DNA of 64,000 nt from Gymnopilus junonius. Its lineage: Eukaryota; Basidiomycota; Agaricomycetes; Agaricales; Galerinaceae. Both the position numbers and the translations under genes were made by a program. The DNA is taken from the NCBI GenBank assembly GCA_015501075.1, contig JADNYJ010000048.1:183880-247879 (forward strand), in the 5' to 3' direction. This document shows positions 37,924 to 50,331 of this stretch, piece by piece (positions within the stretch are counted from its first letter, which is position 1; each line of letters starts with the position of its first letter). The notes below the pieces were generated by a model. That model saw only the letters and a program-made list of their open reading frames with translations, had not been told where the DNA came from and ran no database searches.

Positions 37924-38155
37924 TTGTACGGTTACCCCATTGACAATAAACTTTTGTTCCTACCACTCCTGTGGGCGAGGCCACTCACAATTGACGGACA
38001 GCTTGGATAACGATCTTACCAGCGAGTGGCTCCACTACATATCGCTGAATAAAATTTCAGCCGAATAAGCCTTGCTTCTAGAACCATTCTCCTTTCCGAG
38101 ATAGACTCGAATAAATAAATGGCAGGCAACCTGGCTCAGGCGTTCTCCAGTTGCA

Positions 38156-39368
38156 ATGAGAGGGAAAAAGGACCTCCCGAGCGGTCTGGTACAGGTCGCG
38201 CTCTCCTGTTTGCTATGCACAGGTCTTGTTGGTGGGTCAGTGCAGATTCGTCGCCTATGCTTCCTTTCAATTCTGCTACTATATACCTATGTCCTGCTGT
38301 TCACTGCGTCCGACAATCCCGGAAACGACTTCATTTCGAAATTGAACTTCACCGCACTCCTCTTCAATGCATCCGACTACCTCCTTCTATGCGATCCACA
38401 ACATGATCTCCGCCTCATAGGACAGACCAAACTGATCAGCCATGAAACCTTGATACAAAGATTGTGGTGGGCTCTGCGATTACTTGCCAGTCCAAGAGGT
38501 GTAGGGTGGAACTTCGAATCGACATCACACTTACCTCTTCGGCCGCCCTCATCCGCAAGGGAGCCGAAGTGGAAATATGTGATGAAGCAAGTTTTCTGGA
38601 TCGTTGTCTACTATCCAATATGGCATATGGCATCTTATTGGAATCGGTCGAACCCTCGTTACGGAAGAGACATCGTAGCATCAAACATCGACAGAACTGC
38701 ATTTCCTTGGTGGTGGAGGGTCACAGTTTGGGCCACAATTGTCGACTACTACGCATTGATGACCATTATGCAATGCGCTGCAAGCTCGATCACAGTTGCT
38801 TTCTGTATTTCGGATGCTCAGGAATGGCCTCCGCTCTTTGCTTCACCTCTCGAGGCTTATACTGTTCGTCGTTATTGGGGGTGAGTATCAGCTCGACTGC
38901 ATGAATTATTCTCAATACTTATGTCTTTACTCCAGTCGTATGTGGCACCAACTGTACAGGAAAGTAAGTACCTATTAGATTAGCATCAGTGCCTCGGTCA
39001 TAAGCAAAATCTCCCAGATATTTGCATCCCACTCCAAGTACATCGCCGACTGCTTACATCTACCTCCAAAAAGCAAGATTACTACCTACTTCAAATTATA
39101 TCTATCGTTCTTCATATCCGGCGTCATCCACTGTGCTGGTGACTATGGGTATCTTCAAGAATATTCCGGCGGCGCTCTGCGCTACTTTTTACTCCATGCC
39201 TGTGCAATCACATTTGAAGACGGCATAATTGGACTCGCAAAAAGAGCTGGATTTCGGACGAATTTGGGGTGGAGAATAATAGGATACTTTTGGGTGATCA
39301 TATGGTTCTCGGTCGTCCTTCCAGAGTGGATAGACTCTAGATTATTCTGGGGCTTACCTTTCCCTTGA
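38156..39368 (+). CDS. Membrane-bound O-acyltransferase, wax-synthase-like (MBOAT_2)
   Basis: A multi-pass protein starting MRGKKDLPSGLVQVALSC at 38156, with hydrophobic stretches such as CFLSILLLYTYVLLF, VFWIVVYYPIWHMA and FFISGVIHCAGDY. The family markers are RRYWGRMWHQLYRK, assembled across two introns, and the histidine in SGVIHCAGDY that corresponds to the MBOAT active-site histidine. FNASDYLLL and WNFEST at the N-terminal side also fit. Introns lie near 38881-38936 and 38964-39018, with the stop at 39366-39368. Fungal relatives include Tri7-like and terpenoid O-acetyltransferases. Following two soluble acyltransferases on the same strand, it probably adds a further acyl group at the ER membrane. 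Confidence 0.82.
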
Positions 39369-39743
39369 ATCAACTCGCGCAGCATTTGTTTTGCACGGAT
39401 TAATACTGTGGCCTTTTTTTGTTAGACGAGCAAATTACTTTACGGGACTTTAGAGAACGTACTATGATTGACACCAAATTGATATTTGAATTCATAGACC
39501 TGGTTGAAGTTCATAGAAGATGCTGTTCGGCGACACACTTAGTACGCTTAATCAAAGAATTCGATATGCTGTCACCGTAACATAACTGGTTTGGAAGGCG
39601 GCTGGCATCGACTTAACACAGACCGGTCGAAAAAGGTTACCACACTGTGACTGAGCCATGAATTTAAGAGGAAGCCAATGGATATATTACAGTCTACAGC
39701 CTGAGACAAAATGAAAGGGTTTATGTTTGATTCGTGGACACAC

Positions 39744-41854
39744 TTATACTGTAGGGTCTGATTTCAAAGCCTCAAAGTCGTGGTCCAATTCCACAAATAC
39801 TCTTTTCGCAAGCCATTCCCTGATCTCCACATCTATAATTGTTGTTGGGATCTTAACCTGCCCCACCGTGAAGCCAGTTTGTTGGATTTTCCAATTGCGA
39901 TACGCTGTAAACGTTCCAGGCGCAACTATGCGTAATGTAGGCTTTCCAATGAAGCCAGCTTCGGAGTATTTCTTATATCCTGGATTTTTAAGCAAGGCTT
40001 CCTCCACTTTATAGAGAGCTGATTGCGGATCTGGGCCTGAAAGAAGGAATTTAAGGATTAATATTTATGGATAGATAGCAAAGATACCGACCAAAGCCAT
40101 CAGCAAGCTCTATATAGAACCCGTATGCCCCAAGCACTCCGCTTTGCCGGTCATCGATCTCTGTTGTGAATTCAATGACTTGTCCGAGCATATCTGAGAG
40201 AGATGCCACAAGGCGTTGCAGCTCTGACTCGGAGACGAATTCTCCGGCTACGCGGAACCCGACCCTATGGTGGAAGGAAGTAATGATATAATTGAACGTA
40301 AGAATCAATTGAAAATCTCACCCTCTTCGTTCACAGTACTTGATTAATGGCTGACCGTCTGCAGGACTAAACCCAGCAACTTCAACAATGTCGTTCAAGG
40401 CATAACGCCATAGGCCGTCGTTGGTCGTGACGAAGACTTCATATTTCTTTCCAGACTTACCTCCCACTGAAATCGGTGAGTGCGTGAAATACAATAGAGA
40501 CGAGGTATCTCACTGGCTGAGAAAGGTTCTCTGGAGACCTTGCCTTGTCGATATCAAGAAGTTCGATGTGCTCGTTCGAGTCCAATCGATAGAGGTTTGT
40601 ATTGTTGGCATCGTAACCGAAGCCGACCATACATTCCGTTGCTGAGTAAATTACACTCTGCAGACTCACTGCGGGTCCAAAGTGATAACGAAGCTGTGGT
40701 GTTTATTTTTCAGCCGCTAAAATTTCATAGAAAGTGTAATCGCATGCCCACCTTTGGCTGCAAACTTGCGTATTGCCCGCTGAGTGTCACCCGTATAACA
40801 AGCAGTGAAGGCCATATCTCTTTGAGCCAACCAGCTGATCCAACATTGATCTTCCTGAGCTCCGCAGCCCTGGCCGGATTGGCCCTGACGAATGCCTCGT
40901 TGTTATTATGTCAGTAAGCAAACATGGGAAGCAACTTTCGAGAAGATTTACCTCGAGAGGTGTGCGATATCTACCAAGATCTTCTACGTCTGGAAGGATG
41001 CCCTGTTCAATGGCCTGGATCATCGTGTCCCAATGTTGCTCGATGGTCCGTATAGCGTCATATAGGATGGTCGAAAGGGTCGCATTCATGAATATGATGG
41101 AAGGATCCATAAGTGCAAAGAATGAGTTCATGTAAATGTTACTCTGATAGGAGGGAAGAAGCCAAACGGCGAATGGAATAGGGCTGAACCTGGCTAAAAG
41201 AAATTTGAATATTAGCACCCTATTGAGAGCGACAATTGAGAAAGCCTCACCCTTTTGACCAAGGATCTTTTCATCGTCTTTGGGACCAATACCAAGATAT
41301 TGCCTGAGGCCACCGCTTGAAATGATAGTTACGGGTAGATTCTCGACAACCTGCCCGTCCTGGTTTACAATTTCAACCACGCTACTGAGGCGAAGTCCAT
41401 TGAAACCACACATGGAAATCTTAGGAGCATCTGGACTGTTCCAAGGCGACGGTGCATATTGAGAGTTGGGGTACTTTGGAAAATGTTTGGGTGCTGAACC
41501 AGATGTACCCGACGTGTGAGCAAGAAAAAGGGGCAGACCAGGAGAAAGCAAGTCCTCAACGTCTGATTTGTTACAAGGTTGTTTGAAAAAGCGCGACACG
41601 TAAGACGAATATTCGTCATAGGATGTAAATGGAACACTGCTGTAGAAACGATGGAGTTGACTATCGTTGCTCGCCAGGAGTGACCCATCGGCTTCTCGCA
41701 ATGCTGCAAGAGCAGGGGATTCCCTATAAAACACTGTCTTCGAGATCTTGTTGAGAAGGGAAGAAAGGTTCCTCTGTACTCTCTCTTTCGCAGTTACTCT
41801 AAGCTCCGGAGTCAGTTCAGCAATCGGGGCAGGAGGATTGAATGGGACATTCAT
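39744..41854 (-). CDS. GH3-family acyl-acid amido synthetase
   Basis: A member of the GH3 (auxin-responsive promoter) family, which adenylates a carboxylic acid and joins it to an amino acid. MNVPFNPPAPIAELTPELR starts at 41854. The ATP-binding block TSGTSGSAPKHFP lies at about residue 110, and SATECMVGFGYD further on matches the central ATP/acyl-site region. The C-terminal cap domain follows: YEVFVTTNDGLWRYALNDIV, GEFVSESELQ and PGTFTAYRNWKIQQTG. Introns lie near 41195-41250, 40915-40950, 40672-40750 and others. The stop is 39744-39746. The gene looks intact and is convergent with the MBOAT gene. Plant members conjugate jasmonate or auxin; fungal members are poorly studied. In this context it could attach an amino acid to an acyl side chain of the product. 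Confidence 0.85.
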
Positions 41855-42417
41855 CTTCAGTTCAAGGAAGAGTAAAGGGATGAAGCGCGAGGTCAAAGCT
41901 AAGCTTAAAAATCGAACTGGCAGGTGAGATGTTTATTCAGAACCCAAACCTTCCGATCATCGATTAAAATCTAGCTGTCGAAAAGAAATGAGAACTCGGC
42001 TATGTAAGCGAACAAAGAATATTACGTCCGCTGTCACACACGTTCGTGTTGTCCGAGAGAAGGCTTGTGTCTTGACTCTTCGCTTGTGAACAGTGATAAA
42101 TCACAGAAAGCTCTTCATAGTTTAAGGCTCAGGATGATATGAAAGAACCTAAACCGCACAGAAAACTTTAGGTAGTGTTCTTCTCCAAACATATTTGCTT
42201 GACATAATGGCAAATACTCGAGAAAATATCCCCCTAGATTAATTAATTCGTTAACGATTCACGAAGTCCGGCTCAATCGCGAGCAGGGATCCCAAGTTAG
42301 ATTACTCGATAAGTCGAGCTGCCAGAATTCATACTAACGCAAATGAAGGTAGCAAGCTTTATGTAAAAGACCAAAAGATGATTCGATGAAGCGAGAAATG
42401 ATAGGGACTAGCAAAGT
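41855..42417. other. Intergenic region between GH3 and the Plavaka element
   Basis: GH3 promoter side; AT-rich, no coding signal. Ends at the target-site duplication of the transposon. Confidence 0.4.
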
Positions 42418-43608
42418 AGAGGTTATTTGCAACTTCTGAATGAACAAAAAATATGCCCTCATCAGGCAAAAAGTGGAGCCCTCAGCCAATCAGCATCAGT
42501 AAAATCTCGGGTTTGATGTATCGCAATGCATGAGATCGCAGCCTATACAACTCTGGTATTGACATTCGCAGATCACTGCCGAGAATGCGACATCGAATGC
42601 ATGGCGATATAATTCTATATATAGATGGGCATCCAATGTATTGACAGTAAAGATTTCGCAGTCATTTTCGCATTGCGAAATCGGTCACGCAACTCTCCAT
42701 GCATAAGACCACACACTTTGTTGCCAGCCTGACATCGGGCCGCATGATATGTTGCAAACATACATTGCTTACATCAGCAATGTGATGCGCCAACATTTTT
42801 TGCGGCTATTATGACATCAGGAAACCAAGTTTGCAGAAGGCGTACATAGAGATACAGGTTTTGTAGCCCTCGCACATTGAGTCACAATCTATGCTAGTAT
42901 TACTGCACTGCAATACATTCTCGGCCAGCCAGGGGTGGTCTATTATGGGCCTAACGAAAAAGCGTGCTTCTCATGAGTGTTGTGACTTTGAGGTCTGCTA
43001 CAGTGAGAGGGATGGACATCTAAGGTATAAACTACACACTTACAGGAAGAGCATAGTAGTTGCTATCACATATGTCAGCCTCTAGAGTCTCCGAGCAGCA
43101 AGGAAGGAGCAACAGCTTTCAGTGTTCCAAGCTTGACGGCGATGGAATTGCCGGAGTTCAACCGAACACAGCCACCTACCATATTTGGTACTAGTTCGGG
43201 ACTCCTCTCAAATGTTAGTTGGTTTTCTTGGGTTCATCAAGAGCACACTGCATATGAGATTATAGTCTTAAACTCATGTATATAAGGCAATCACCCACTG
43301 TGCAAGTTTTGGTGATATACTGGTTCCAAGTGCTGAAGATCTGGTCAGAATTAGGTGGGATGAAGTTTCAAACTCAGCAAATGACCTCTTCTTGACCTTG
43401 TCTGAATTATTATGCTCTTCTAACGGTGAGTGGCCATCTGTAAACCACCTTATTGACTAACATCGTAGGCATTCTTTACAAGCAAACCGATTTGCATACA
43501 CAACAACATGTAAGTACGTGTGCCACACATGTGCAAAGCGTGCAATGACCCTCACCAAGTGTGTGACTCATGCGCTTGGCACGCAAATTTACCTATGCCT
43601 GTCTATTG
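42418..43608. repeat. Left subterminal region of the Plavaka element
   Basis: Non-coding. Short words around atgcat, atgtat and atacat recur at 42530-42790 (for example gcaatgcatgag, gaatgcatgg, ccaatgtattg, ccatgcataag). Their mirror images occur near the other end, as expected for transposase-binding arrays. Confidence 0.55.
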
Positions 43609-46600
43609 TTATGGTACGTCATATCCTAGGTCCTCCAACTCTGGATCCATCTCTGTTCCATTGCCCTCTGGCCCAAAATCCTCTTCCTCAGGATTATCCA
43701 GCTCTCCTTCATCAGGCTCCTCCTCCTCGCCGTCACTGTAGATGGCTTGATCTGTTGTGATACCGAAATCTTCCTCCTCGTCACGGACCTGATTAGTGAC
43801 TTCCTCTTCAACTTCTATCTCTTCAGTGTCACTCTCCGTATCCCCATGATGATCCTCTGCTTCACTGGGAGGCTGCCGGACATCGAGCTTGTCTCAGTCT
43901 TTCATGAAGAAGTCAGAGGCTTGCCATGTGGCCTTGTGACCCATGCCGCCGCCGCGGAATCGCATCATCATGTCGCGATCAGCAAACCTGTGTCGCAGTG
44001 ACGGTAAACAAAGGCTCGAATGGTAAAAATGTAAAGGACACTTACATTCCAACGTAATAAAGTTGCCAATCTTGTTTCGGGTTCTTTTCTCCTCGAGCAG
44101 CTGGTGAAGGCGGCAGGTATTTAGTGGTAAGTCCCCAATGAAATGCCAGAATAAGGTGAACAGCTCTGATTATCTGTGCTGGGTCGATGAATCCAAAGGC
44201 TGCCTTGTCATTTCCTGGAACAAAGCCAAGATGAATCAACCTCTTTGTCTTCCACCCAGATTTTGGCGTCATGTCGCGTCCAAACCACCTCACGAATAGG
44301 AAGTCCATCCTTTGTGGTTCCTGTGATTTTGACTTCAGACCTGTGTGCCTGACATTGGCATGAAAGATGCCGAGAATGCGACCATACCAGTATGGGTGTG
44401 GATCGGCATTGTCCTCACCATTTTCTGGTGAAAGCACCATGAAGTCGGCATGACCAGGTACACGAGGATTAAGGGAATCTTGATCACGTTGGAGATCATA
44501 GGTTGTATAATTGATTCTAACAACCTTGTGCTGGAAAAGGGTATTATTCTCGATTATTACTGATCGTCGATCCGGAGCCGTGAAATCCAGTTCATCGCCA
44601 TCATATTTTAGGCCGAGGAGTCGAGATAGAAGATGGTTTTTAAGGCGAGGTAGAAAATCCTGGTGATTTGATGCTTAGCAGAGTCAAGACTTTTGAGTGA
44701 CGAGTACTTACCTTGAGAGCAGGATCATTTTTATGTTCATCTAACCACCGAAGAAGAGGCATTTTGTGACGATCATCTGTGGCAATGTGGTATCGCTGGT
44801 CTGGTTGTGTAGGAGGTAGCACTTCTTCTTCTTCAAAGGGAACCATCACGGTGGCGGTTTCCTGAGGGCTACTAATGGTGGTTTGATCGACACGAGCTTT
44901 CCGTTCACAGAGCAGGTGGATATATCGCTCGCGTCGAACTTGAATTCCTATCCCTAAAACATGTTTACCTTTGTGCACCCGTCGATACAAGCGTTTGACA
45001 CGTCGATGTTCAAATTCGCCCTAAAGTGGCAAAAATTAATACATGTCAGGTAGCTTTACAGACTGTGAGCATAAATACTGTTTGACTGCTATAGTTATCT
45101 GTTGTTCCATAGAGACGTATTGCTTTTGCATACCCCCAAGTGCATGGATTTTGACAGTGTTGAGCAGGAAAATGCGTGGTCGATGAGTGGCTTTCAGTTT
45201 TGTTACTGTTTCCTTCTTCTTTCGCGCAGCGGTACTCTTCTTGGCATTGGCAGCAGACTTGCGTCACCCTCTTGCAGCCTCCTCGGGAGGTAAGTCATAG
45301 GTGATGTGATTGTCACACACATCCTTTTGAAATGCTCGCAAACTCTCGCCAAGGCACGTGGTGGAAGTTTCGAGGTCGTTGACAGTCATCTCAGTGTGGA
45401 GACGGAGCTTAGCAAGGGCATGCCAGGTCGCCAATTCAAATAAAAGTTTTCGTATGATTGCATCTTCTTTTGGAGGAAACAATCCTTCGAATACCAGAAT
45501 TGCACACTAGTTTCAATGAATGAATAGCTCTTGAATGATGGCCATTGTTATTCAGCCTTACCTGGAGTAAATCTTCATAGTCCTGAGCAGCCATTTTCTT
45601 GAGGGCTGAGGCATTCTTTGCAAAGCAGCGTATGGTACCTCTGCCAAATGTCGGAATTTGTCGAAAGCTAGCAGCCATTTTCAGTCAAAATTCCAAGGTA
45701 TGAAAGCTCAAGCTCACCGCTCATTCATTTTTTGAATCCCATCTTCACCGATGGCATACAGAAGGCACAGTAAATGCTTGAATGTGGCCATCCAAACACC
45801 GAGTTCAAATTCATGAAGGAGATCGACTACAAATAATTCAAAGTAATTCAGTCCGAATTCGGACATCCATTCCGAAAATGCATTCTGTAAGGATCATTGA
45901 GAAAAGAAGATAGACTGGTTCACAAAAATGCACTCGTGTTGGAACCATTGATTCTGGGCTGAGAATGTCAGCAACTCGTTGACTGCCCAGGCTCGCACCC
46001 TTCTCAAATATTAATTTACGGGCCAAGTCCACTGCTTCTCGTCTAGCCTGATCATCAATGTGTTTTAGCTTGATACGATCCTGCATATCTCGCTTTGAAC
46101 CAAGCATAGGGAACTTGGATTTGAGAACTAAACATCTGGGACATGCACAGTGTGAAAGATACTTGATGCATGCCATTAAAACCCTTGACATATGTCAGAA
46201 CATAAAGAGACTACACATAATTTGAGCCCGAATGACTTACTTCTCGACATAATCCACTGAATAGGTGATCAGCCGGAGAAGACCAAGACGATCAACTCCA
46301 TCAGCAAGTGTGACTTCCAGCCCATGACATATGCCTCTATGAAATCTTCATCCAAGATTAATAACCAGACAGCCTGTGCTAACTCGCGTCGGATGTGCGT
46401 CAGCATCTCTGCTGATGCCGGTTTACCATACTGATCCATATACCACTCTTGAAAGCTGTCATCGAGCTATGGATTTCATCAGTAATGTGAAATTAATATC
46501 TCAGATGGCAACTGACCTTTGTCATGTATGCTAAATGATGTGCCGCAAAGGAGGAGGGCTTCACGCGGTCGTATTTTGATTGGCCTCCAATGAAAATGTA

Positions 46601-47851
46601 CAACAGCCAAAGTTCTGCATTCCCAAACTGAGCAAGGTGCGTCGAGTCAGACCATATCATGAGGCCGATCATAAATCGTTCGAGGTGAGCCCGTGATTCG
46701 TCCGGAGCACTTCGCAAAATTTCCTCAAATTGACTGTTCCATGCATCGGCAGTAAAGCTTTCCGAATAGATTCTCTCACTGGGTTGATCCTCGGAAGGTT
46801 TCCAGTAAGCCTTGAAAGGGAAAGTATGAAACTTTTCAGATGCTGCCTCGGCGTAGGCAGACCTGACGAGTTCAGTAATTTTCCAGTGATGTACTTCAAC
46901 CTTGAACTTGGGGGCCTCCACCTCGGATTCGAAATGAAAGCCTTCGCAAGGCACAGGAATTTTGACAGTACTTTTGATCCATTTGTCATCAAAGGAGAAA
47001 GGAAGTGGTGGGCAGCCAGATGTGTGATCCTCATGATACTTGTCCAACTGTGCATTTTCTTTCTTAGCATCAAAGCCAACAAGGTCGTCGGTTTGGAAGT
47101 CCGGAGCCAGAAGAACATCATGTACCAAGGAGTTGAGCTCGGTAATAGACTTCGTGTTAGACAAGCAGTAGAACCAGGACATAAGACGAAAGACAGAAGC
47201 ATTTTGAAATGGCGAAAAGAAATTCCCTGCAGCCTGGACGACCTGAGTCTTGACTTTTTGGAATGATATACCAAATTGAGAAAGAGGAGATCTACTAGAA
47301 TCACCAAGAGCTAGATGAGGGGCATTAGAAACATCAGAGATCGAATAGAATTGATCTGGTGTAATGCTCAGCCTTCCCTGAGCATAGACGCGAAAGACGC
47401 CATAATCATCTGGGTCAGTTTTGAAGGACTTCGTCACATCCACACTGTCCTCAGAACTGGATAAATTTTGTTCCTCATCATCATCTGAGTAGTCCATGAT
47501 CTCTGCCATTTGTGGAATGTATGGTGGTGCAGGTGGTAATTCATCATGGTAAGTCTTTGGGTGTTTTGGAGTCGAGCTCGAGGTAACCTGCTGTGCAACT
47601 TTCGAGTCAGGTTCTAATCATATAATATATTTACATGCCATAGAAGTTATGGTTGACACAGATGAAGTTTGATGCAGCCGTTGATGCAGCTCGGCCTTCT
47701 TATGATCGAGTTTCGTTGAGACTGTGGTTTTTTTATTTTTCAGCTTTTTCTGCACAACAGCAACCAGAAAGCGGCATCTTGATTTATGACTGCTGAAATT
47801 TTTATTTCCAGGAAAGAAGTGTTTACACCCAGGACATTTGAGTCCAGCCAT
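43609..47851 (-). CDS. Plavaka-type transposase (N-terminal C2H2 finger)
   Basis: MAGLKCPGCKHFFPGNKNF at 47851 gives a CxxC...HxxxxC finger typical of Plavaka proteins. After an intron, DPDDYGVFRVYAQG and the long conserved core follow: FRLMSWFYCLSN, MIWSDSTHLAQFGNAELWLLY, KPSSFAAHHLAYM, CACPRCLV. VDLLHEFELGVWMATFKHLL and GEFEHRRVKRLYRRVHKGK come later. The acidic residues of the catalytic triad probably include D of WSDSTH and D/E of VDLLHEFELG. An acidic tail (DEEEDFGITT, EELEDLGYDVP-like) ends at stop 43609-43611. It has at least ten short introns; I found no disabling lesion in the parts read. Plavaka is an Agaricomycete-rich CACTA-related superfamily that cuts and pastes DNA in the nucleus. 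Confidence 0.88.
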
Positions 47852-48015
47852 GGTCTGAGAGCTAGGACAGGTGCGTGAAGCAGAAGGGAGTTGATAAAGA
47901 CGAAATCGGACCATGTTGATGTCAGGGTGCCGCCATCAACAAATCACATGACGTGTTTCCGGATGTGTCACGCTTTGACGCGTCGGTACTCGCTTCTTTC
48001 CTTTACACCACCGCC
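47852..48015. promoter_or_regulatory. Bidirectional promoter of the Plavaka element
   Basis: Only 164 bp separate the two start codons, so transposase and DUF6698 protein must share regulatory DNA. Confidence 0.65.
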
Positions 48016-50331
48016 ATGCCCCAAACATCCAAGCCATCCAAAACTCCTGTCATCGACAAAATAATGGATGGCTTGTCACGCAAGGAACTCAGGGCCATTA
48101 GAAAGTGTGCTCGTGCTAGAGGAGTGTAAGCCATCACGTTATCGCCTCAAACCTGTGCTCACCATCAACATTCAGGAACGAATACCTCAGGCCATACATT
48201 AGCAAATCGCGCATCATTGCACAAACTATCCACCCTTTCATGACTGTGGAGAGTATTTTCTATGCTGGTGTTCCTGATGCAGCCAAACTGGAGGACGAAG
48301 ATGCTGAGGAAGGCAGAGATGACAATGCAGAGTGAGTCTACTGATTATATGCGGCAGGACTTTAATTGCTGATAGGCTACAGACACTCAGAAGACGAAAT
48401 CCGGGCCTTCAAGTCCATAATGAAGCTTGAACATGGCTTTTCCGTCATTGTTGATGCATGCTCGATGGACCCGGCTTCATTCCTAGGGCTTATTCATCTT
48501 GTACGTGCGTATATATGGGCAACATTGACTTCTAACTGCTGTTCTTTAGATCAGTGAGGCATCTGGGCAATCTCGAGGCGATGATACTTCAAAACTGAAG
48601 ACCGCCATCATCGAGTACCTCTATGATGACCCGAAAGAAGACTCGAAATTCAAGTTCGATTATGAGATCCAACAACTCATCAGCAGTGATCACAAGATGT
48701 CGCACGGATTTTATCACCTTGACACGGCAGATCTCCTTTGCCCCTTGAGTATGAGGGACATGTTCGACAGGGATCCCGTGTAAAATATATGCGCCCTTCC
48801 TACACTTTTTAACTAATATTTTCGACCAGGGCTTTCGTGAGCGAGGTTATTGACAGCAAGATTGCGATCACTGACGACGATTTTCCTACCTTCATGTATG
48901 AAAGCGGTATTGAGTATGATCCAGATGACTTGTTGACGGGATTTTTGAGATCAAATCTGCTTTTGAGAGTAAGCTCGTTGTTGAATTGTGTCTCATTGAT
49001 TATGTGCCTGACTTGTTGATTCCTTGAGGTATTTCGACATATCTTCACTGGTCCTTCGACAGCATTGTATGAGACTAATGCCCCAAATAAGTCAAAGGCC
49101 AAGATCTTCGGCTTGACAAAAGTGACAGGTGAAATGATCGCATATACCTGTGTTCAGGTGAATCTATTATATTTCGAATGAAAGTATTCTTATTTACTTC
49201 TTCAGATGTACCTTGCGCTATCCTCGGCATCACAGTGGAAGCATTTTATCGATCTTTTCAATCTGGATGACTTCTACGAAAGCATCATCAGACTTATCAA
49301 TGATAACACTGATACCAAGTGGTTAAAGGAATTGCTGGAGTGGTGGGGCATGTATGTCAGGCACTCATCGTCACATGGTGTCTTCTAATAATTTTCTCAA
49401 AGCCAAATTCCAGGACTTCGCCCTCCCAAGCAAAAAAGGAAGGCTATTGCTCGGTCTAAGTGCTCCAAGAAAGGGCCTTCACAAGCAGAGCGCATGCAGG
49501 CTCAACTCCGTGAGATGGAGCTACAGCTCACACAAAAGGAGCATGAGCTACAAGAGAGGGAACATCATCTCGAGGAGCAAAACTGTCGGCCACGCACACC
49601 TCCACAAAATCCTCGCCAATCGACTCCACGCCGTCCTCGAGAAAATATTGAGAGCTGTCCGACCAAGCGATCGCGCCACATCTTCGAGGAGGATGAGAAC
49701 GAGGAGACGGAGGGTGAGGGTGAGATGGAAGATGATGAGGATAGTCCTCGTGTCAGGGACGTGGGGGCTGTGGTTCGAAAGGTCAACAAAAGGCAGGCTG
49801 ATGATGAGGCAGATGTCGATGATGAGATGGACGAGCTAGCCGATGAATATAGGTATGAGTCATTAGAATTTGACCAGCAGGTGAAGGCCCTGGAACACCT
49901 TAATGCCCCGAGGGTACAGGCAAAGGAGGGGCAATGTGTACGTCTGATCATACTTGGTTATCCGTATCTTATGCTGACTTGGCCAGGAAATGGAATCCCA
50001 ACCGGCAAAGAAGGCAAAGGTGGGATCTCAACCAGCAAAGAAGGCAAAGAAGAAAGACGAGGTGGCTCCTGCCCCGGCCTCGCAGGTCAGTAATGGGATT
50101 CAGAAGAAGAGTAAACGTGCTGTGGAGTTGTCTTCGACTCAGGCTTCCAACTTGCGCAAAACTCGGTCATCATCCAAACGGGTAGGTCTTTGTACTTCAT
50201 GTCCTTTCCATCTGTTGACAAATCTCATTGAGGTCCTCGACGACCGCAGTGAGTCTGAGTCGGAACTGGTGTATGCAAAAAGCCAGCAGACAGCAAAGGC
50301 TCCAGTGAAGAAGCGCCATCTTGGCTCCTAA
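48016..50331 (+). CDS. DUF6698 protein, accessory gene of the Plavaka element
   Basis: MPQTSKPSKTPVIDKIMDGL starts at 48016. The DUF6698 core spans about residues 40-330: SGQSRGDDTSKLKTAIIEYL, SHGFYHLDTADLLCP, LRSNLLLRVFRHIFTGPSTA, VTGEMIAYTCVQMYLALSS and WLKELLEWWG. Then comes a coiled-coil stretch (QAQLREMELQLTQKEHELQE), an acidic stretch (EEDENEETEGEGEMEDDED) and basic nuclear-localisation-like repeats (QPAKKAKVGSQPAKKAKKK). At least nine short introns; stop 50329-50331. The family function is unknown. Placement inside one transposon, divergent from its transposase, suggests a nuclear DNA- or protein-binding helper comparable to TnpA of plant CACTA elements. Confidence 0.82.

Noticed and set aside
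38877..38940. Apparent frameshift at the intron of the MBOAT gene
   Set aside because: Counting five Gs at the donor gives a normal GT donor and restores RYWGRMWHQ.
42460..42480. Plavaka end placed at the aaaagtggagcc match
   Set aside because: Inverted similarity continues outward to agaggttat at 42418 and 50974, where a 3-bp duplication also appears.
46730..47266. Long plus-strand open frame of 178 codons
   Set aside because: It is antisense to the conserved core of the Plavaka transposase on the minus strand.
49565..49951. Minus-strand Ser-rich open frame
   Set aside because: It is the antisense shadow of the acidic, low-complexity part of the DUF6698 gene.
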